A stretch of DNA of 64,000 nucleotides from Sipunculus nudus (taxonomy: Eukaryota; Annelida; Sipuncula; Golfingiida; Sipunculidae): NCBI GenBank assembly GCA_026874595.1, contig CM049313.1:31056008-31120007 (forward strand), written 5' to 3'. The translations under genes and the position numbers were made by a program. The notes under the pieces were generated by a model. It made no database searches, was not told the DNA's origin, and saw nothing but the letters and a program-made list of their open reading frames with translations. Each line of letters starts with the position of its first letter. Position 1 is the first letter of the stretch. Of this stretch, positions 12,796 through 25,716 are shown one piece after another.

Positions 12796-12930
12796 TTTCA
12801 GTAATTGTGAATCAACTTTTTTTCCCTGTATGCACTGTTGAATTAAGTTTCATATCCTGTATGATATCCTGTATGTATAAACAGGGATGTTGTAACTCCC
12901 GTTAACCCCATATATTTTTGTCTGTGTCAA

Positions 12931-14103
12931 GTTGATATGATATCTAGATTGATTTGGAGTTATTGCCTGTCAGGCCAGGATAAAGTCTAAATAGACTAAG
13001 TGCATGCCAGTTCAGGGAAGGTATATTTGTTTTGTATAGTTAAATGGAGCCTAGAACAATTTTACCATTTTACCAGGCTTTAACATGCACACAAAATTCC
13101 CAGGCAGTATCAGCAGACAAATTTCCAAGTTTCTTTTATTTCTATTAATTTATCTGTTCTTAGTGTAGATTGGGTCTTATGTTTTGCAGTTTCATTTGTC
13201 AATGGGCATGTCAGGAGAGTATACATGCAGTACAAAGACACTGCATGGAAGGGAACACTAAAGCTTTATAGCATTATTCATTGTGATAGGCCCTTCCATA
13301 CTGTAAACACTTTAACATGTCTGAAAAAGCCTACAACATTTGGTAGGGACTGCTGTTAAGTGAATAATCACTGACTTTTGCTCACTGTTGAGTCATTTCA
13401 TTATGCATGGGCAGGAAAAAAGGAACAACATATTTAATATGCATCTTTACAATGATCGGAGTGTGCATTAAAAGGTCATTTTCATTGTGTAATAGTGACT
13501 GAGTCATGAGCACTCCAGGTCAACTACTCTGAATACAATGTGATCAAAAATTAATCATTGGCTTTTATTCATGCCAAATTGCATTCAGCTGCCTCTGATT
13601 AAAAAAAAAACTGCTTTCTGGATAATCAAACATGTCCAGTTGACTAGGACATGAGAACAGTTTCTGGAGTGCAACAAGAATGATTTTAACTGACATTTGT
13701 TTGGATGATGTGACTAACAGTATTAGTAATTGTTAAGTCAGTATTTAACCAGTGGTTTAACAAATGTGATATGCCCCAGAAAGACTTTCTCATCACCATC
13801 ATCGAATCATGCTGTATTACATGAGATGTGTTTGTGAAAATACAGCAACATGTTCAACTCCACCTGATGTTTAAGTGGAATTCCAGCCATTCCATAAACA
13901 AAACATTGTAAAATGCCGGTAGGTACCATGGTTATATATTTGGCAGTATGTTTCCTTGTACCTGTGTGGTCTCGCAGCATACACTTGGTAAGAGAGGCTT
14001 CAAATGACATGCCAGTATATATGTTAATCAAGTTTGCTGTGTTAAGAGCATTATAGAGAGAAGAGGCCTGGTTATAGTTACCTGACCAATGTGTACAGTT
14101 CCC
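12931..14103. other. unique stretch, no supported gene
   Basis: AT-rich DNA without repeats that I could recognise. A 105-codon minus frame (14124-13807) runs into the next minisatellite. It has no recognisable domain, and I treat it as chance. Confidence 0.5.
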
Positions 14104-14665
14104 TGATGAGACCTGGGTATACACAAGCTAACATGTGTAGGTCCCTGTTTTGACCTAGCTCTACACTGGCTAACATGTGTAGGTCCCTGTTTGGACCAGA
14201 CTGTACACCAGCTAACATGTAGGTCCCTGTTTGGACCTGGCTGTACACCAGCTAACATGTAGGTCCCTGTTTGGACCTGGCTGTACACCAGCTAACATGT
14301 GTAGGTCCCTGTTTGGACCTGGCTGTACACCAGCTAACATGTGTAGGTCCCTGTTTGGACCTGGCTGTACACCAGCTAACATGTGTAGGTCCCTGTTTGG
14401 ACCAGACTGTACACCAGCTAACATGTAGGTCCCTGTTTGGACCTGGCTGTACACCAGCTAACATGTAGGTCCCTGTTTGGACCTGGCTGTACACCAGCTA
14501 ACATGTGTAGGTCCCTGTTTGGACCTGGCTGTACACCAGCTAACATGTGTAGGTCCCTGTTTGGACCTGGCTGTACACTAGTTGACATTTGTTGGTTGTA
14601 TAGGTACCTGTTCGGGCCTGGCTTTACACAAGCTGACATGTGTTGATTGTAGGTCCTTTTTGGAC
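14104..14665. repeat. 40/42-bp minisatellite (about 14 units)
   Basis: The unit is ggtccctgtttggacctggc followed by tgtacaccagctaacatg, with or without one extra tg. The anchor ggtccc lies at 14182, 14222, 14262, 14304, 14346, 14388, 14428, 14468, 14510 and 14552. Step lengths are 40, 40, 42, 42, 42, then 40, 40, 42, 42. A private variant (accagactg) at about 14194 and 14400 confirms a 206-bp higher-order unit of five repeats. Reading frames on both strands here are repeat shadows. The last two units are degenerate. Confidence 0.93.
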
Positions 14666-15956
14666 CTGTTGGTACAAAAGTAGTTTGGACATTGAAAAAA
14701 AAACATTGAAGATGGGATGTATTTGTTTGAGATCCAGAACACGCAATGGCAGTAAAAGTATGGCATGTTGAAGACATCTGAGTAAACTAACAAAAAGTAT
14801 CTTACTCTATATGTATAGCCATGTTGAATAAACAGAGATAATACAGAGCATTGTGTACCACCTGCATGCTTGTCATTCCTGTGGTTCATGCTGCCTTATA
14901 AACACCTTAAGAACAGAATACAGGGATACTGGCCATTACAGTAAGATGAAAGTTAATACAATGATTAAGCCCACACATGTTGCAGGTGTTGTGCTTTAAT
15001 ATTTTAGAAAGTTGGGACTCCTTACACAGGGTGGTTTCTGTCATGCTGTTATCTGCATGCTAAATATTCTTGTCACAGCTAAATTTTTACTGACTTTGAT
15101 CTAGCTGTACTGACTAATAATTAAATTTTGAAAACTCAGCTGTTTAACTTGGGGATGGCAGAACAAGTTATTTTAATGACTTGATTTATGAAATTCATTT
15201 GTTCAATTAATTGGACATCACGTTGTGAAGATCAGTTATGTGTGCCTCCTTATCAGTGTTATGGCTGTCAGTGGTGAATGCTCTGTGGGTTGATATAGCC
15301 TGTAGGCATGGCTTTCGAGAGGTTTTACCATGTGAAGGGTAATTAAGGGCTCCGACCATGCACAAGCTGGCCCACAAGTATCACCTAAATCTTTGGTTCT
15401 CCTGCAACAAAGGCCATCCATTACACCTATCATCAGAAGATGATAACCTGAATGAGACCTCGTGAGTCATACAGTCTGCTACAAATGTGGTGTTTACCTG
15501 TCTGTATTAAAGATCCCACCCTGTTCAGAATGTCAGTGTTTCATATCCTGACTCACCTGTTAATGGGTGTGCCTTGTGAGTGGGCCAAACAGAGCTACCT
15601 TGATAAGTAAATGATCTATAAGCTTCTGATGCAGCACATTAACAACTGTAGAGAGTGAGTCTGTGAGGTGCAAAGTTAAAAACGGCTGAGGTAGAACTGG
15701 CCAAATTGAAAATATTAGGTAACATAATTACATTTTTTTTTTGGAAATTAAAAACATCACAATTCATTTGCAGCTCCAAACTGCCTGTGGTGGACAGACA
15801 TTTTGGGACTTTTCAGACTAGGATATTTCATCTACATTAATATTATAGTGTTCTGTAAAAAGTAGATTGAAAATAGATTTTTTTTTCATAATTGACAATG
15901 TATTAATTTACAACAATTTAAAGCTCAATATTAACCTGTAACCAGACAGTTAAGCC
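14666..15956. other. unique stretch, no supported gene
   Basis: No array or transposon end recognised. The part 15230-15480 is richer in G+C than its surroundings and holds a 65-codon minus frame, but neither a start context nor a matched acceptor/donor pair was convincing. Confidence 0.5.
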
Positions 15957-16567
15957 CAAAACACACTAATGCATGCGACACGCGTGCATCAAGCATCAAT
16001 CATGCGCAATGCGTGCGGCTCGCAACAAATCCAAAACGCACTAACGTGGCTACAACGTGCAAAACACACGTCAGATTGGATGGTATTAACCATGCACCTA
16101 GTGTATTTTTGTTTATCTTCATAAAAAGAGTTATTTTGATAATCAGCATTGCTTTAATTGTAGACAAATATGTATCTGTTTGTGACCAACCATGTTCTAA
16201 ATATGAGACAGAACTCAGTCACTATTCTTAATGATATTTATATATTTGTGTTGCTTTGTATGACGTTTTCTATCCAGATACAAATCAATAATTCTAGATC
16301 AATGAATTATAACAAACATTTTACCCGCTGTTCAACATAGAATGCAAGTGCTGGGGAGGGAAACCCTCTCTTTAGTTATGTCATAATCAGGGATCCCCAA
16401 GTGGCAAGCACGCGTCACGCATAAAAAATCTGCACAATATCTGATGATTGACCTGTGAGTGACGAGTGTTAGTCTGTTTTGTCATTCATATATAGAGTGG
16501 AACGACTATTTCTAGATTTGAAATGTGACTCTTGACGAGCGCATCACGCTAGCTTTAGTGTGTTTTG
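15957..16567. mobile_element. MITE with 13-bp perfect terminal inverted repeats
   Basis: The left end CAAAACACACTAA (15957-15969) is the exact reverse complement of TTAGTGTGTTTTG at 16555-16567. The match continues imperfectly inward (left TGCATGCG, right inverted AGCTAGCG), giving about 26 bp of inverted repeat. A related motif, ccaaaacgcactaacg, recurs inside near 16030. Both ends are unusually CpG-rich (cgacacgcgtgc, gacgagcgcatcacgc) against an AT-rich background. No transposase frame is present. The target duplication is not clear, so the superfamily is undecided. Confidence 0.65.
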
Positions 16568-16737
16568 AGTTTTACACATGATAAAAATGCATACCATAGA
16601 TGTTCTTTTTTATGGCCACGGCAAGTGCAAGTTGAAAATCTGACAGTTTCAGCAGTCTACTTACTCACTAATCACTAAGAACTCAGCATCTGCTCAGCAC
16701 TACAGGCAGTATTGATATAAGATGACAGTGTAACTAA

Positions 16738-19333
16738 TTTTTAGCTCAGCTGACTATAAGTCATCTGAGCTATAGTCATGGTCCATTGTCCGTCGTCCGT
16801 CCGTCTGTCCGTCCGTCCGTAGATGTGGCACGTTTTGAAACCATAAGACCTAGGAATCCAAAATTCGGCATAGTGTTAGATGTCCCCAAGATCTCCTACC
16901 AAGCCGAAAACTGGGTCTTTGCGACTTTGTTCCTTTGAGAAATTAAGGAAAAACCTCAATTTTTTATTAAAAACCTATTTTCACACTTCAGGGCTGCCTA
17001 ATATCAAAACCACTCATCTGTTTTTCCTCATATTTACCATAAATATTCCTCTATATAGTTCCTATGTACATGCCTGAAATTATGTCTGTATTATATAATT
17101 TAAAAAAGTTATGGGCCAGAACATAATGCATTTTGTAAAAAATCAGAAAAGATATTTGATCACTTAACACAAAACATGTTAAAGCTATGGACTTTTTGTC
17201 AACTATAACTTAAATTAATCAAAATTAAATTGTATACCCAAAATTAGATCAAAATCTTTTAAATTTTTTAAAATATTAACAAAAATAAAAAATTGGTACC
17301 TTAAATTTTGCCTAACTTTGACCATGGCACGTTTTTTTCCTGTAAGTACTGTGGATTTAATTGTCTCAGCATGTTTTTGTTAGCATTTTGTCTGTTAACA
17401 CCAAAAATTTGAAAACAGTTGATCAAAAACTGTAGATTTTACATCAGGCTAGTGTTATGCAGTTTGCAAGAGCTCAGCTCCCCTGCTTCAGCTGTCAGTT
17501 CCTAAAATTTGGCATACAATTAGATGTCTCCAAAATCCCCTACCATGCCAAGAATTTGGTCACTAGGACTTAATACCTTTGAGATATTAATGAAAAACTT
17601 CATTTTTCAATTAAAAACCCATTGTTACACTTCAATACTGCCTAATATCAAAACCACTGATCTGACTTTAATCATATAAAATATACATGTTTTTCTATAC
17701 ATTCTCTGTGCACATGCCAGAAATGATGTCAGTATTGCGTAATTTTTTTATGTTATGGGCCCAAACATAATGCACTTTGTAAAAAATCAAGAAATATATT
17801 TACTCCCTTAACAAGGGGCTTGCTGAAGCTAGAGATTTTTTGTCAGGGACGTAACATTATTTAATCAAGATTCAATTGAATACCCAAAATTAGTTTTGAA
17901 TTTTTAAAATTTTATAAGTAATTAGTATAAATATAAAATTAGTACCTTAAATTTTGCCCAATTTTGACCATTTCACGTTTGTTTCTTGTGAGCTCTGTTT
18001 ATATAATTTTCATATCATGCACACATAAGGATTTCAGCTTTTTAGTTTAGAAAGCTGAAAGAAATTGGCCAAAAATTGTAGCTTTTATTAATGTTTTTAT
18101 GAGACCATGTCAGACCTTGGCTCTCTCCAGCCACTCTTGAGTCACCTGTATGTTGACCTTGTTGAACTTTCAGCAAATTATGCACGCTTTGAACAAGGCA
18201 TATACTGGGGCAGCCAGGCAGCTTATGGCCAGCCACAGTTGATCCAGGTGTCCAACCCAACTCATCTAGTAGTTTTAACCAACAACATAACAATAAACAA
18301 TAAATTAATCAATTTTTATTGGATTTTAATAACAAATTAAAGAAAAATATAAAAGGAATTTGTTAGTTTATAATAATAGGGAATTAACTTGCAGTTACTG
18401 ATGATATAAGAATCTTGTATCGATGGATAGAATGTCACGTATTCCAAATAACACCATGCAGTCACCTATGGCATTTTTCAGTTCAATTTTAATAATAAAA
18501 AAGTAAATCATATTATTCATTACTAATCATTAGGGATCATATGAAGGAAATTAATGATAGACAAAGATGCAGTTGATAATATTAATCTAGATTCCTACTG
18601 TGTCTAGTGTGTACATTGATGTGAAATTAGTCCAAAATGAATATATTACATTTATTTTTTTTAATATAAATAAAAGCCAGAAAACCAGGTACTTATCATC
18701 ATTATTTAAATGTGTGAATTTTGTACATTCTGGATTCTCAACACCATTGTTTGGTGAAAACTGAATAAATACCAGACATGGTGGGAATACTTTGCAATTG
18801 TATTTAAATACGAATATGAATATGTACTCCATTATAAAATTTCTTGCATAAAGAATGGGAATTCAGGTAAATATGAAAGTATATGAATACCAGTGCAAAT
18901 ACATTCCAAATGTATTCATGAATGCATTCATGAATATATTCTTTAATATTATTTTAATAATCATTTCAGTTATATTTCATTTTAAAAATCATACAATTCT
19001 CTTATTATTTTTTATAAAAATTATATCTGGGAAAATATTTGTAATTTTTTTTAATAAATAGTTAAACTCTTATATTATATGTTCTGCTTATAAGTTATAT
19101 GGCCAAGTCAAAATCTGTGTGACAATAGTACTCCATTTGTTAATAAAATAAATGAAATCAATTCTTTTCTCTGTCTCCAAAGGTACTATCAAAATCATAC
19201 ATAAGCTAAACAACAACAACTCGTAATACAGCTTATACTTATTACCACACAAAACCAGCATGTGCCTCATTTCTAAATCATATTTTTTTATCATATATAA
19301 CAGCTGAGCGCCGTGACCCATAGGTCCCTTGTT
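16738..19333 (+). mobile_element. family A repeat, full-length candidate
   Basis: Starts with the 29-nt near-palindrome AGCTCAGCTGAC...GTCATCTGAGCT, followed by tatagtcatgg and a (tccg)n-like run (about 16793-16822). It ends TCAGCTGAGCG-like sequence (19301-19310), then GACCCATAGGTC and CTTGTT. The start GCTCAGCTGA is repeated inverted at the end, forming subterminal inverted repeats. The architecture resembles Helentron-associated elements (HINEs): 3' hairpin, T-rich target, tandem-like interior and no coding capacity. The interior includes two related blocks (near 16900 and 17530) and an AT-rich part from 18300 to 19290. Confidence 0.6.
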
Positions 19334-19376
19334 TAACCATAAGACTAATCAGGTATACACTGTCAGTGACTCTGAT

Positions 19377-20052
19377 ATGCTCTTTACACAGCGCTTTAAC
19401 TATAGGCCTTACACCTATATCATAAGCGCTGTTTGTTATGACCTCGTATCCAGAGGGGAGCACTGTATTTTTGTCCAATCAGATGAGACCTTGTGATGGA
19501 AGACACAGCCAAGCGAGGAATACAAGCCAATCATGTTCATTTCATTTTGATAGCTCATTGCCCCAGTAACCGTCTGAACAGGCCACAGGCTCAGAGAGAA
19601 TTGCCCCAGATGTGGTTTGCCTAGGGCATTGGGCACATAGAATGCTCGGCCAGTGAGCTGTAATTCAAACGAAATGTAACAACAAAGGTTGCCTGCACAC
19701 CTCGCTGGCTGGTTTCAGTTCTGCAGACAACAGATGCATGGCTACGCTAACACAGTCATAATGTCATAATTGAATTGGTTGATGATGCGAAAACGCAGAG
19801 GGAGCAATTTAAATTTGATCGTAAACTTTCATCAAGCGGCACTTGAAGCGCAGCTGTGGGTGGAGCCAGGATGCCTGTTGAGTGTTTGTTTATTGGCATC
19901 TGGTTGGCTGCTTGTCACATCATATGCACGTTTATTTCAGCGGACAACGAACCGCCATCTGGTGTCTAAATATATCATATACGGTCATAGCTGGCAGCGT
20001 GAAAATCAGTTGCTTCTTTAGAAGCGCAAGATTTCCGCTGCCTTGGGAGCGT
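19377..20052. mobile_element. TIR element, copy 1 (Mutator-like MITE candidate)
   Basis: Begins ATGCTCTTTACACAGCGC and ends CCGCTGCCTTGGGAGCGT, forming imperfect inverted ends of the form CGCTC-N6-CAGCG. It is colinear with the 43876 copy over its whole length (shared ctgtttgttatgacctcgta, aggccacaggctcagagaga, tttccgctgc). It is GC-richer than its flanks. Flanks tgactctgat and atgactgat look like a decayed duplication. Frames of 66 to 97 codons inside differ between the two copies and are not supported as genes. Confidence 0.65.
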
Positions 20053-23000
20053 ATGACTGATGGTCCATCCAAGAGAATTATAAAGCATTGTATATTGCAA
20101 AACGAACATAATAAATCAATAGTGTGTACACTCTCCAAGTGCATTCATCTAAACAGATCAGTGGCCCATCAATAAAATGCAAATAACTTTTTTTTTTAAA
20201 AGTATGATTTTATGTATTTCAGCCTAAAGCAATACCTGTCATGAGTGGATCCTGGCATGAGTGACACCTTCAATATTTGTACAGATGGCCATTATACGAC
20301 CCATTTCGAATTGAATTTGACCAGTCTTTAGCAGACACCTGCTAAACGCGCACAGGGACAGTCATATTTGGTCCAAAATCCTGTCATGAACAGACACCTT
20401 TGCTTGATATATCAACAGATGCTAGTTGCGTAGTTAGTGAGTTCATGTACCAACTGAGCACCACTGCAGAACACTAATTATTCCTGCATGCCATGAAATT
20501 TGTACAACATGACTGACTCAATCAATGAGCATCAAGACTGGTTGACCCAAGAATTTTCCGTTGTGTAAACATGGCTAACTTTGGTCACTATGCAGCTATC
20601 CAGTAGTGAATAATTAACCATGGTCATTAAAATAATAATGATAGCATTTGGTAATTATTATTGTTGCAAAAGACTGCATGCATATAAACATTTTGAATTA
20701 GAAAAAAACCAAATTTAATCTGCGCAGTAGTCCAAAAAATTTATTGTGAGCAGTACAGGCTGACAACAGCTAACGAACGCCCCCAAATACCTCAGCATTT
20801 CCACCATATTGAATGCCTGCCTGATGCGAGACCCAGTCAGGGCAATTTAGTTCTGAAAAAATAATTTCTAGATATGAGTCATGTGGCCATAATCTAGTGT
20901 TGCGATAAAATTCTCATGTTGAATATTGTTTTCCATTAATATTAAGTCTATGGGTTTGAATGGATTTCAATGGACGGAACTACCGTACATAAGGGGCATT
21001 CTTTTGAAGTGCAAAAATTTACCCGATTTACATTAGATATAGATAGTATAGATAATGCACTGAGGAAAGAGTGTAGCATAAATTGATTGCCGAATTAATT
21101 TAATAATTCTTTAAATATTGAAATTAATGCAACATTTTAAAATGATGCCTATATTTTATTCCAAATATCTTCCTACCATGTATGTTTGCATTGCCAAACC
21201 AGAGAAGGTTTTCTGGGATAGCTTTATTTATTTATTTATTCAGAAATTGTATATTATTAAAAAATGTTATAAATATATTTTATTTCATTAAAAAATATTT
21301 TTTTAAGTAAATAATAACTATCTGTATGGAATTATACTCATGATATATTATTAATTTGATTTTGTATTTATAATTCAAAGGATTTTATATACAAGATGTC
21401 AAAGGATCTGCTTTTAAATGTCCTTATAAATAATTTTTCATATATTATTGAGATATAAACATTTTATTTTATATACCTACAGGTATGTTATATTTTTTTT
21501 TTATTGTTGAATGTAACTTCATACAGTTATCATTATCCCCATCCACATCTGTGCCTATCTCTTATCAATGGACACCTGCAGTGAAGGGATACTTTGGCTG
21601 TATCCCATAGGTGTCACCTCATCAGAAATGTTTGCTCAGTAATGCTATACTGTGATATCATTCAAAGAGTGAAGAATATTGGGCCATGCATTTCTTAAAC
21701 AACTGACTTGTTGGTCATGATACAAAGCTGGCAAACCTGAACTTGACAAAATATGGGCTGACATTCATGACTGTAGCCTTTTTTTAAACAAAATCTTGTT
21801 TGCCAGTTTTTTTAAATCTGTGAGATGAGAGGAAGGTTTATGTTTGTTTAAAGCAAAATTAATTGAATGAGCTAACAGGAGCTAAAACTGCAATTCAAGA
21901 AGTGTGATAGGTTGTGTTATGAACAGGATACAAGACTGGAATGTACAACATGCTGTAGATTTAAATAAGGACTCATTCCATGATGGTTGTTATAAAAGTT
22001 AAGAATATGTTTCAGACAAACATTTTAACACTGTAAAATGAAGCACAGGAATTCAGCCTTTCTAAGATAATTTAAGGCACCTATTCTTTTTTTTATAAGT
22101 GGAAGTGAAGGATTGATATTATTTAGTTGACTGTTTGTAATTGTACCAGAAGATTAATTGACATGCAAAGATGTAATGATAATCGTGAAAAATGTCCCAT
22201 TCATACATCAGCCTTGGCATGTTACTTGGTTCATGCTCCAGATGACAGGAAAAAAATGACAAGGTTATATATCTCAATATTAATTTTTATCACATCTGCC
22301 TTTGTTCCAGGTGACTTTCATAGATAGAGAGTACACATGTTTCCATGTAGAGACAACTGGCAGATAGCTTATCACTGTTTAGATTTGTGTCCGCCAGTCG
22401 TCAAATGTAAATCATGTTTATCTTTGCACGGGGAGACTTTTCATTTTAAGTACTCTCTGTTTCCTAGGAATTAATGATGTAATATCCATGACAACCAGGC
22501 ATGGTCCAGCACCTTTAATAACCAAGATGGATTCCTTCCTCTATCTGCAATCATTTTGGAGAGCTTAAGTGCATGTAAGTGGATTAAAAAACTACAAGAA
22601 GTTGATTAAGTTGGAAACATTAAGACTCATGAAATTCTATTGACTCATTATGCCTCTCTTTATTGCGTTCCCATGAATGAGCACCTCTCCTCTTAATTGG
22701 TTCAAGTGAACTTATCATCAGACTTGACGCCCAGTCAGGCAGCCACCATGTTTAGGGAGAAAAAATGTGACCTTATAACCCACTCATTTGATGTGTGAGT
22801 GTGGTGTGTTGTTTGTGAATACTGCATTAATTACTGAGCTGTAACAAGCTCAGAGTAGATGCTTATCTTGTGATTTCTTTACTGAATACAATGTTTGAAG
22901 TATACTCTGCTTACTTTCTGTCATTTTGGACAAAGGTGAACTTTTTGTTTGGTCTGTCAGCATGTACGGCAAACTATATTCCAGTTAAAGCTACAAACAA

Positions 23001-23117
23001 AATAAATCAGTCAAAATTTAGATAAATATATGTATGTTGTCTCTGGATTCTCGTCATTAGGTTTATTTGGTCTCATCTCCTTAGCCAGCTACTGATGAAT
23101 ATGGTTTTACTGTTCCC
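20053..23117. other. long AT-rich stretch without a supported gene
   Basis: Contains strongly AT-rich DNA (about 21200-21500) and patches that look like old transposon debris (20200-20400; 20700-21000, with aagtctatgggtttgaatgg). A 66-codon plus frame at 22127-22327 ends beside ttccaggtgac, but lacks homology or supporting splice context. Confidence 0.5.
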
Positions 23118-23889
23118 ATGTACTGCTACTGAATCTTGTCCATAATCATTGAAATGAGCCTCCAAGATCTGTCTGCATCTCAACTTGTCCATAATCAATG
23201 AAATGAGTCTCCATTTTCTGTCTGCATCTAAACTTGTCCATAATCAATGAAATGAGTCTCTAAGTTCTTTCTGAATCTAAACTTGTCCATATTCAATGAA
23301 ATGAGTCTTCAAGTTCTGTCTGCATATAAACTTGTCCATAATCAATGAAATGAGTCTCCAAGTTCTGTCTGCATCTAAACTTGTCCATAATCAATGGAAT
23401 GAGTCTCCAAGTTCTGTCTGCATCTAAACTTGTCCATAATAAAAAAAAATAAGTCTCCAAGTTTTGTCTGCATCTAAACTTGTCCATAATCAATGGAATG
23501 AACCTCCAATTTCTGTCTGCATCTAAACTTGTCCAGAATCATTAAAATGAGCCTCCATATTCTGTTTGCATCTAAACTTGTTGATAATCATTGAAATGAG
23601 CTTCCAAGTTCTGTCTGCATCTAAACTTGTCCATAATCATTGGAATGAGTCTCCAATTTCTGTCTGCATCTAAACTTGTTGATAATCATTGAAATGAGCC
23701 TCATATTTCTGTCTGCATCTAAATTAACTTGTCCATAATCATTGAAATGAGCTTCCAAGTTCTGTCTGCATCTTAACTTGTCCATAATCATTGAAATGAG
23801 CCTCGTATTTCTGTCTGTATCTAAATTAACTTGTCCATAATCATTGAAATGAGCCTCCAAGTTCTGTCTGCATCTAAACTTGTCCATCA
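23118..23889. repeat. 49-bp minisatellite (about 16 units)
   Basis: The unit is atgagtctccaagttctgtc followed by tgcatctaaacttgtccata and atcaatgaa. The anchor ttgtcc occurs at 23234, 23283, 23332, 23381 and 23430 in exact 49-bp steps. Three later units carry a 7-bp insertion (aaattaacttg). The right-hand third uses gagcctc/gagcttc variants and cattgaaa in place of caatgaaa, so the array has two subfamilies. Confidence 0.93.
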
Positions 23890-23935
23890 AAGCTACCAGG
23901 CTGTTTGAACCTAGCCATCTATCTTTGCCCTGTGC

Positions 23936-25000
23936 CGTCATATCATACTGTCACAATGTCAGTGCTGTCATACCATACAATTACTCTGCCAGTGCTGTCA
24001 TACCATACAATCACTCTGCCATTGCTGTCATACCATACAATCACTCTGCCAGTGCTGTCATACCATACAATCACTCTGTCAGTGCTGTCATACATACAGT
24101 CACTCTGCCAGTACTTTCATATCATACAGTCACCCTGCCAATGCTGTCATATCATACAGTCACTGCCAGTGATGTCATATCATAGTCACTCTGCCAATGC
24201 TGTCATACCATATAGTCGCCCAGCCAGTGATGTCATATCATAAAGTCAGTGTGCCAGTGATTTCATACCATACAGTCACTCTGCCAGTGATGTCATATCA
24301 TACAGTCGCTCTGCCAGTGCTGTCATATCATAGAGTAACTGCCAGTGATGTCATATCATACAGTCACTCTGCCAGTGCTGTCATACCATACAGTCACTCT
24401 GCACTGATGTCATATCATACAGTCACTCTGCCAGTGCTGTCATATCATACAGTCACTCAGCCAGTGATGTCATATCATACAGTCAGTGTGCCAGTGATTT
24501 CATACCATACAGTTACTCTGCCAGTGATGTCATATCATACAGTCACTCTGCCAGTGCTGTCAGATCATACAGTCACTCTGTCAGTGCTGTCATATCATAC
24601 AGTCACTCTGCCACTGCAGTCATATCATACAATCAACCTGCCAGTGATGTCATACCATACAGTCACTCTGCCAGTGCTGTCATACCATACAGTCACTCTG
24701 CCAGTTCTGTCATACCATACAGTCACTCTGCCTGTGCTGTCATATCATACAGTCACTCTGTCAGTGCTGTCATATCATACAGTCACTCTGCTAGTGCTGT
24801 CATACCATACAGTCACTTTGCCTGCACTGTCATATCATTCAGTCACTCTGCCTGCGCTGTCATACCATACAGTCACTCTGCCAGTTCTGTCATATCATAC
24901 AGTGTCTCTGCCAGTGCTGTCATATACAGTCACTCTGCCAGTGCTGTCATATCATACAGTCACTCTGCCAGTGCTGATATATCTTACAGTCATGCCAGCT
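23936..25000. repeat. 30-bp minisatellite (about 35 units)
   Basis: The unit is catatcatacagtcactctg followed by ccagtgctgt. At 30 bp it equals ten codons, so the plus strand stays open from 24197 to 25018 (273 codons) with a repeating HTVTLPVLSY-type peptide. Units alternate catatcat/cataccat and gctgt/gatgt, and a few have lost 5 to 6 bp. The array starts about 47 bp after the 49-bp array ends. No start context, signal or flanking domain supports translation. Confidence 0.93.
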
Positions 25001-25716
25001 TACCACTTGAATCACTGATGTGGAACACACAGCTCACCACTGACCATTGTTTATAGCTGTGCTGGCCTTCTATGATACAGATTTGCTCAGAGGTCGCATG
25101 GTTATAGAGATTATTGATTCTTACATACCTGGCTACCCAGTTTGCTGCCGCAGTATTGATATATTATTTAAGACCGTACTGCTATTAATGGATACCACTG
25201 ACACAGTTATATTTATATGTAGCTTTCACAGAAAATTAACAGTTGAATAATATGATAATTGTAAGGTTACACCAAAATTGTGATAATGCTAAAATAGTAA
25301 CAGAAACAAAATTGAATGGGGTATGTTATGGCGGCATTGGCCAAAGCGCAGATATACAGCTTGGCCTTGTGAACAATGACCATTATTGCTTCATTGGAAT
25401 AAAATTATTTTGACAGATTTACAAGATATCTTGTAGTTGTACTTGTTCTAAAATCCATACAAAACATAAAGTTTAATTTATTAGGGGTGAAATGATAAAA
25501 AAAGTGGATGATATACTATATAAAAAATATGTAAAAATGGCTGAGATAAAAATGGCTGAGATAAAAATGGCGGGGGTAAAAATAGCTGAGGTAAAAATGG
25601 CTGAATAAATGGAATATATTCAAACAGATTCAGGAGACAATTACTCCAATTATATTTATTATAATTTGCTGAGAATTAAGGCGACAGTCAGTGTGGTCAC
25701 AAAAATAAGGGGATAA
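25001..25716. other. spacer with a 15-bp tandem repeat
   Basis: Mostly unique. It contains about five copies of aaaaatggctgagat at 25533-25607, the last ones diverged (aaaaatggcgggggt, aaaaatagctgaggt). No gene was recognised. Confidence 0.7.

Larger units (their letters stand above)
10186..12930 (+). mobile_element. family A repeat interrupted by a Helitron
   Basis: Colinear with the copies at 16860-18060 and 37200-38760. Shared blocks include tgtccccaagatc at about 10210, cctttgagattttaaggaaa, cccattgttacacttcaaga, gtttgatttatttttcacag and ggtttacagttattcccatg. Neither terminal motif is present, so both ends are lost or diverged. The copy is split at 11210 by the family B element and resumes at 12163 with ttgtttttcaaatttg, matching 38207 onward in the 37 kb copy. 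A run of 16 C lies at 10908-10923, at the same relative place as C-rich sequence in the sibling. No coding capacity. Confidence 0.7.

Noticed and set aside
13807-14124. 105-codon minus frame
   Set aside because: It enters the 40/42-bp minisatellite at its start and has no recognisable domain or splice context.
19436-20175. Frames of 66 to 97 codons inside the TIR element as a transposase
   Set aside because: They overlap on both strands, are not preserved in the second copy (43876-44561) and lack any transposase motif.
24197-25018. 273-codon plus-strand reading frame as a protein gene
   Set aside because: It lies wholly in a 30-bp tandem array whose unit is a multiple of three. Such frames arise automatically, and there is no start context, signal peptide or flanking domain.
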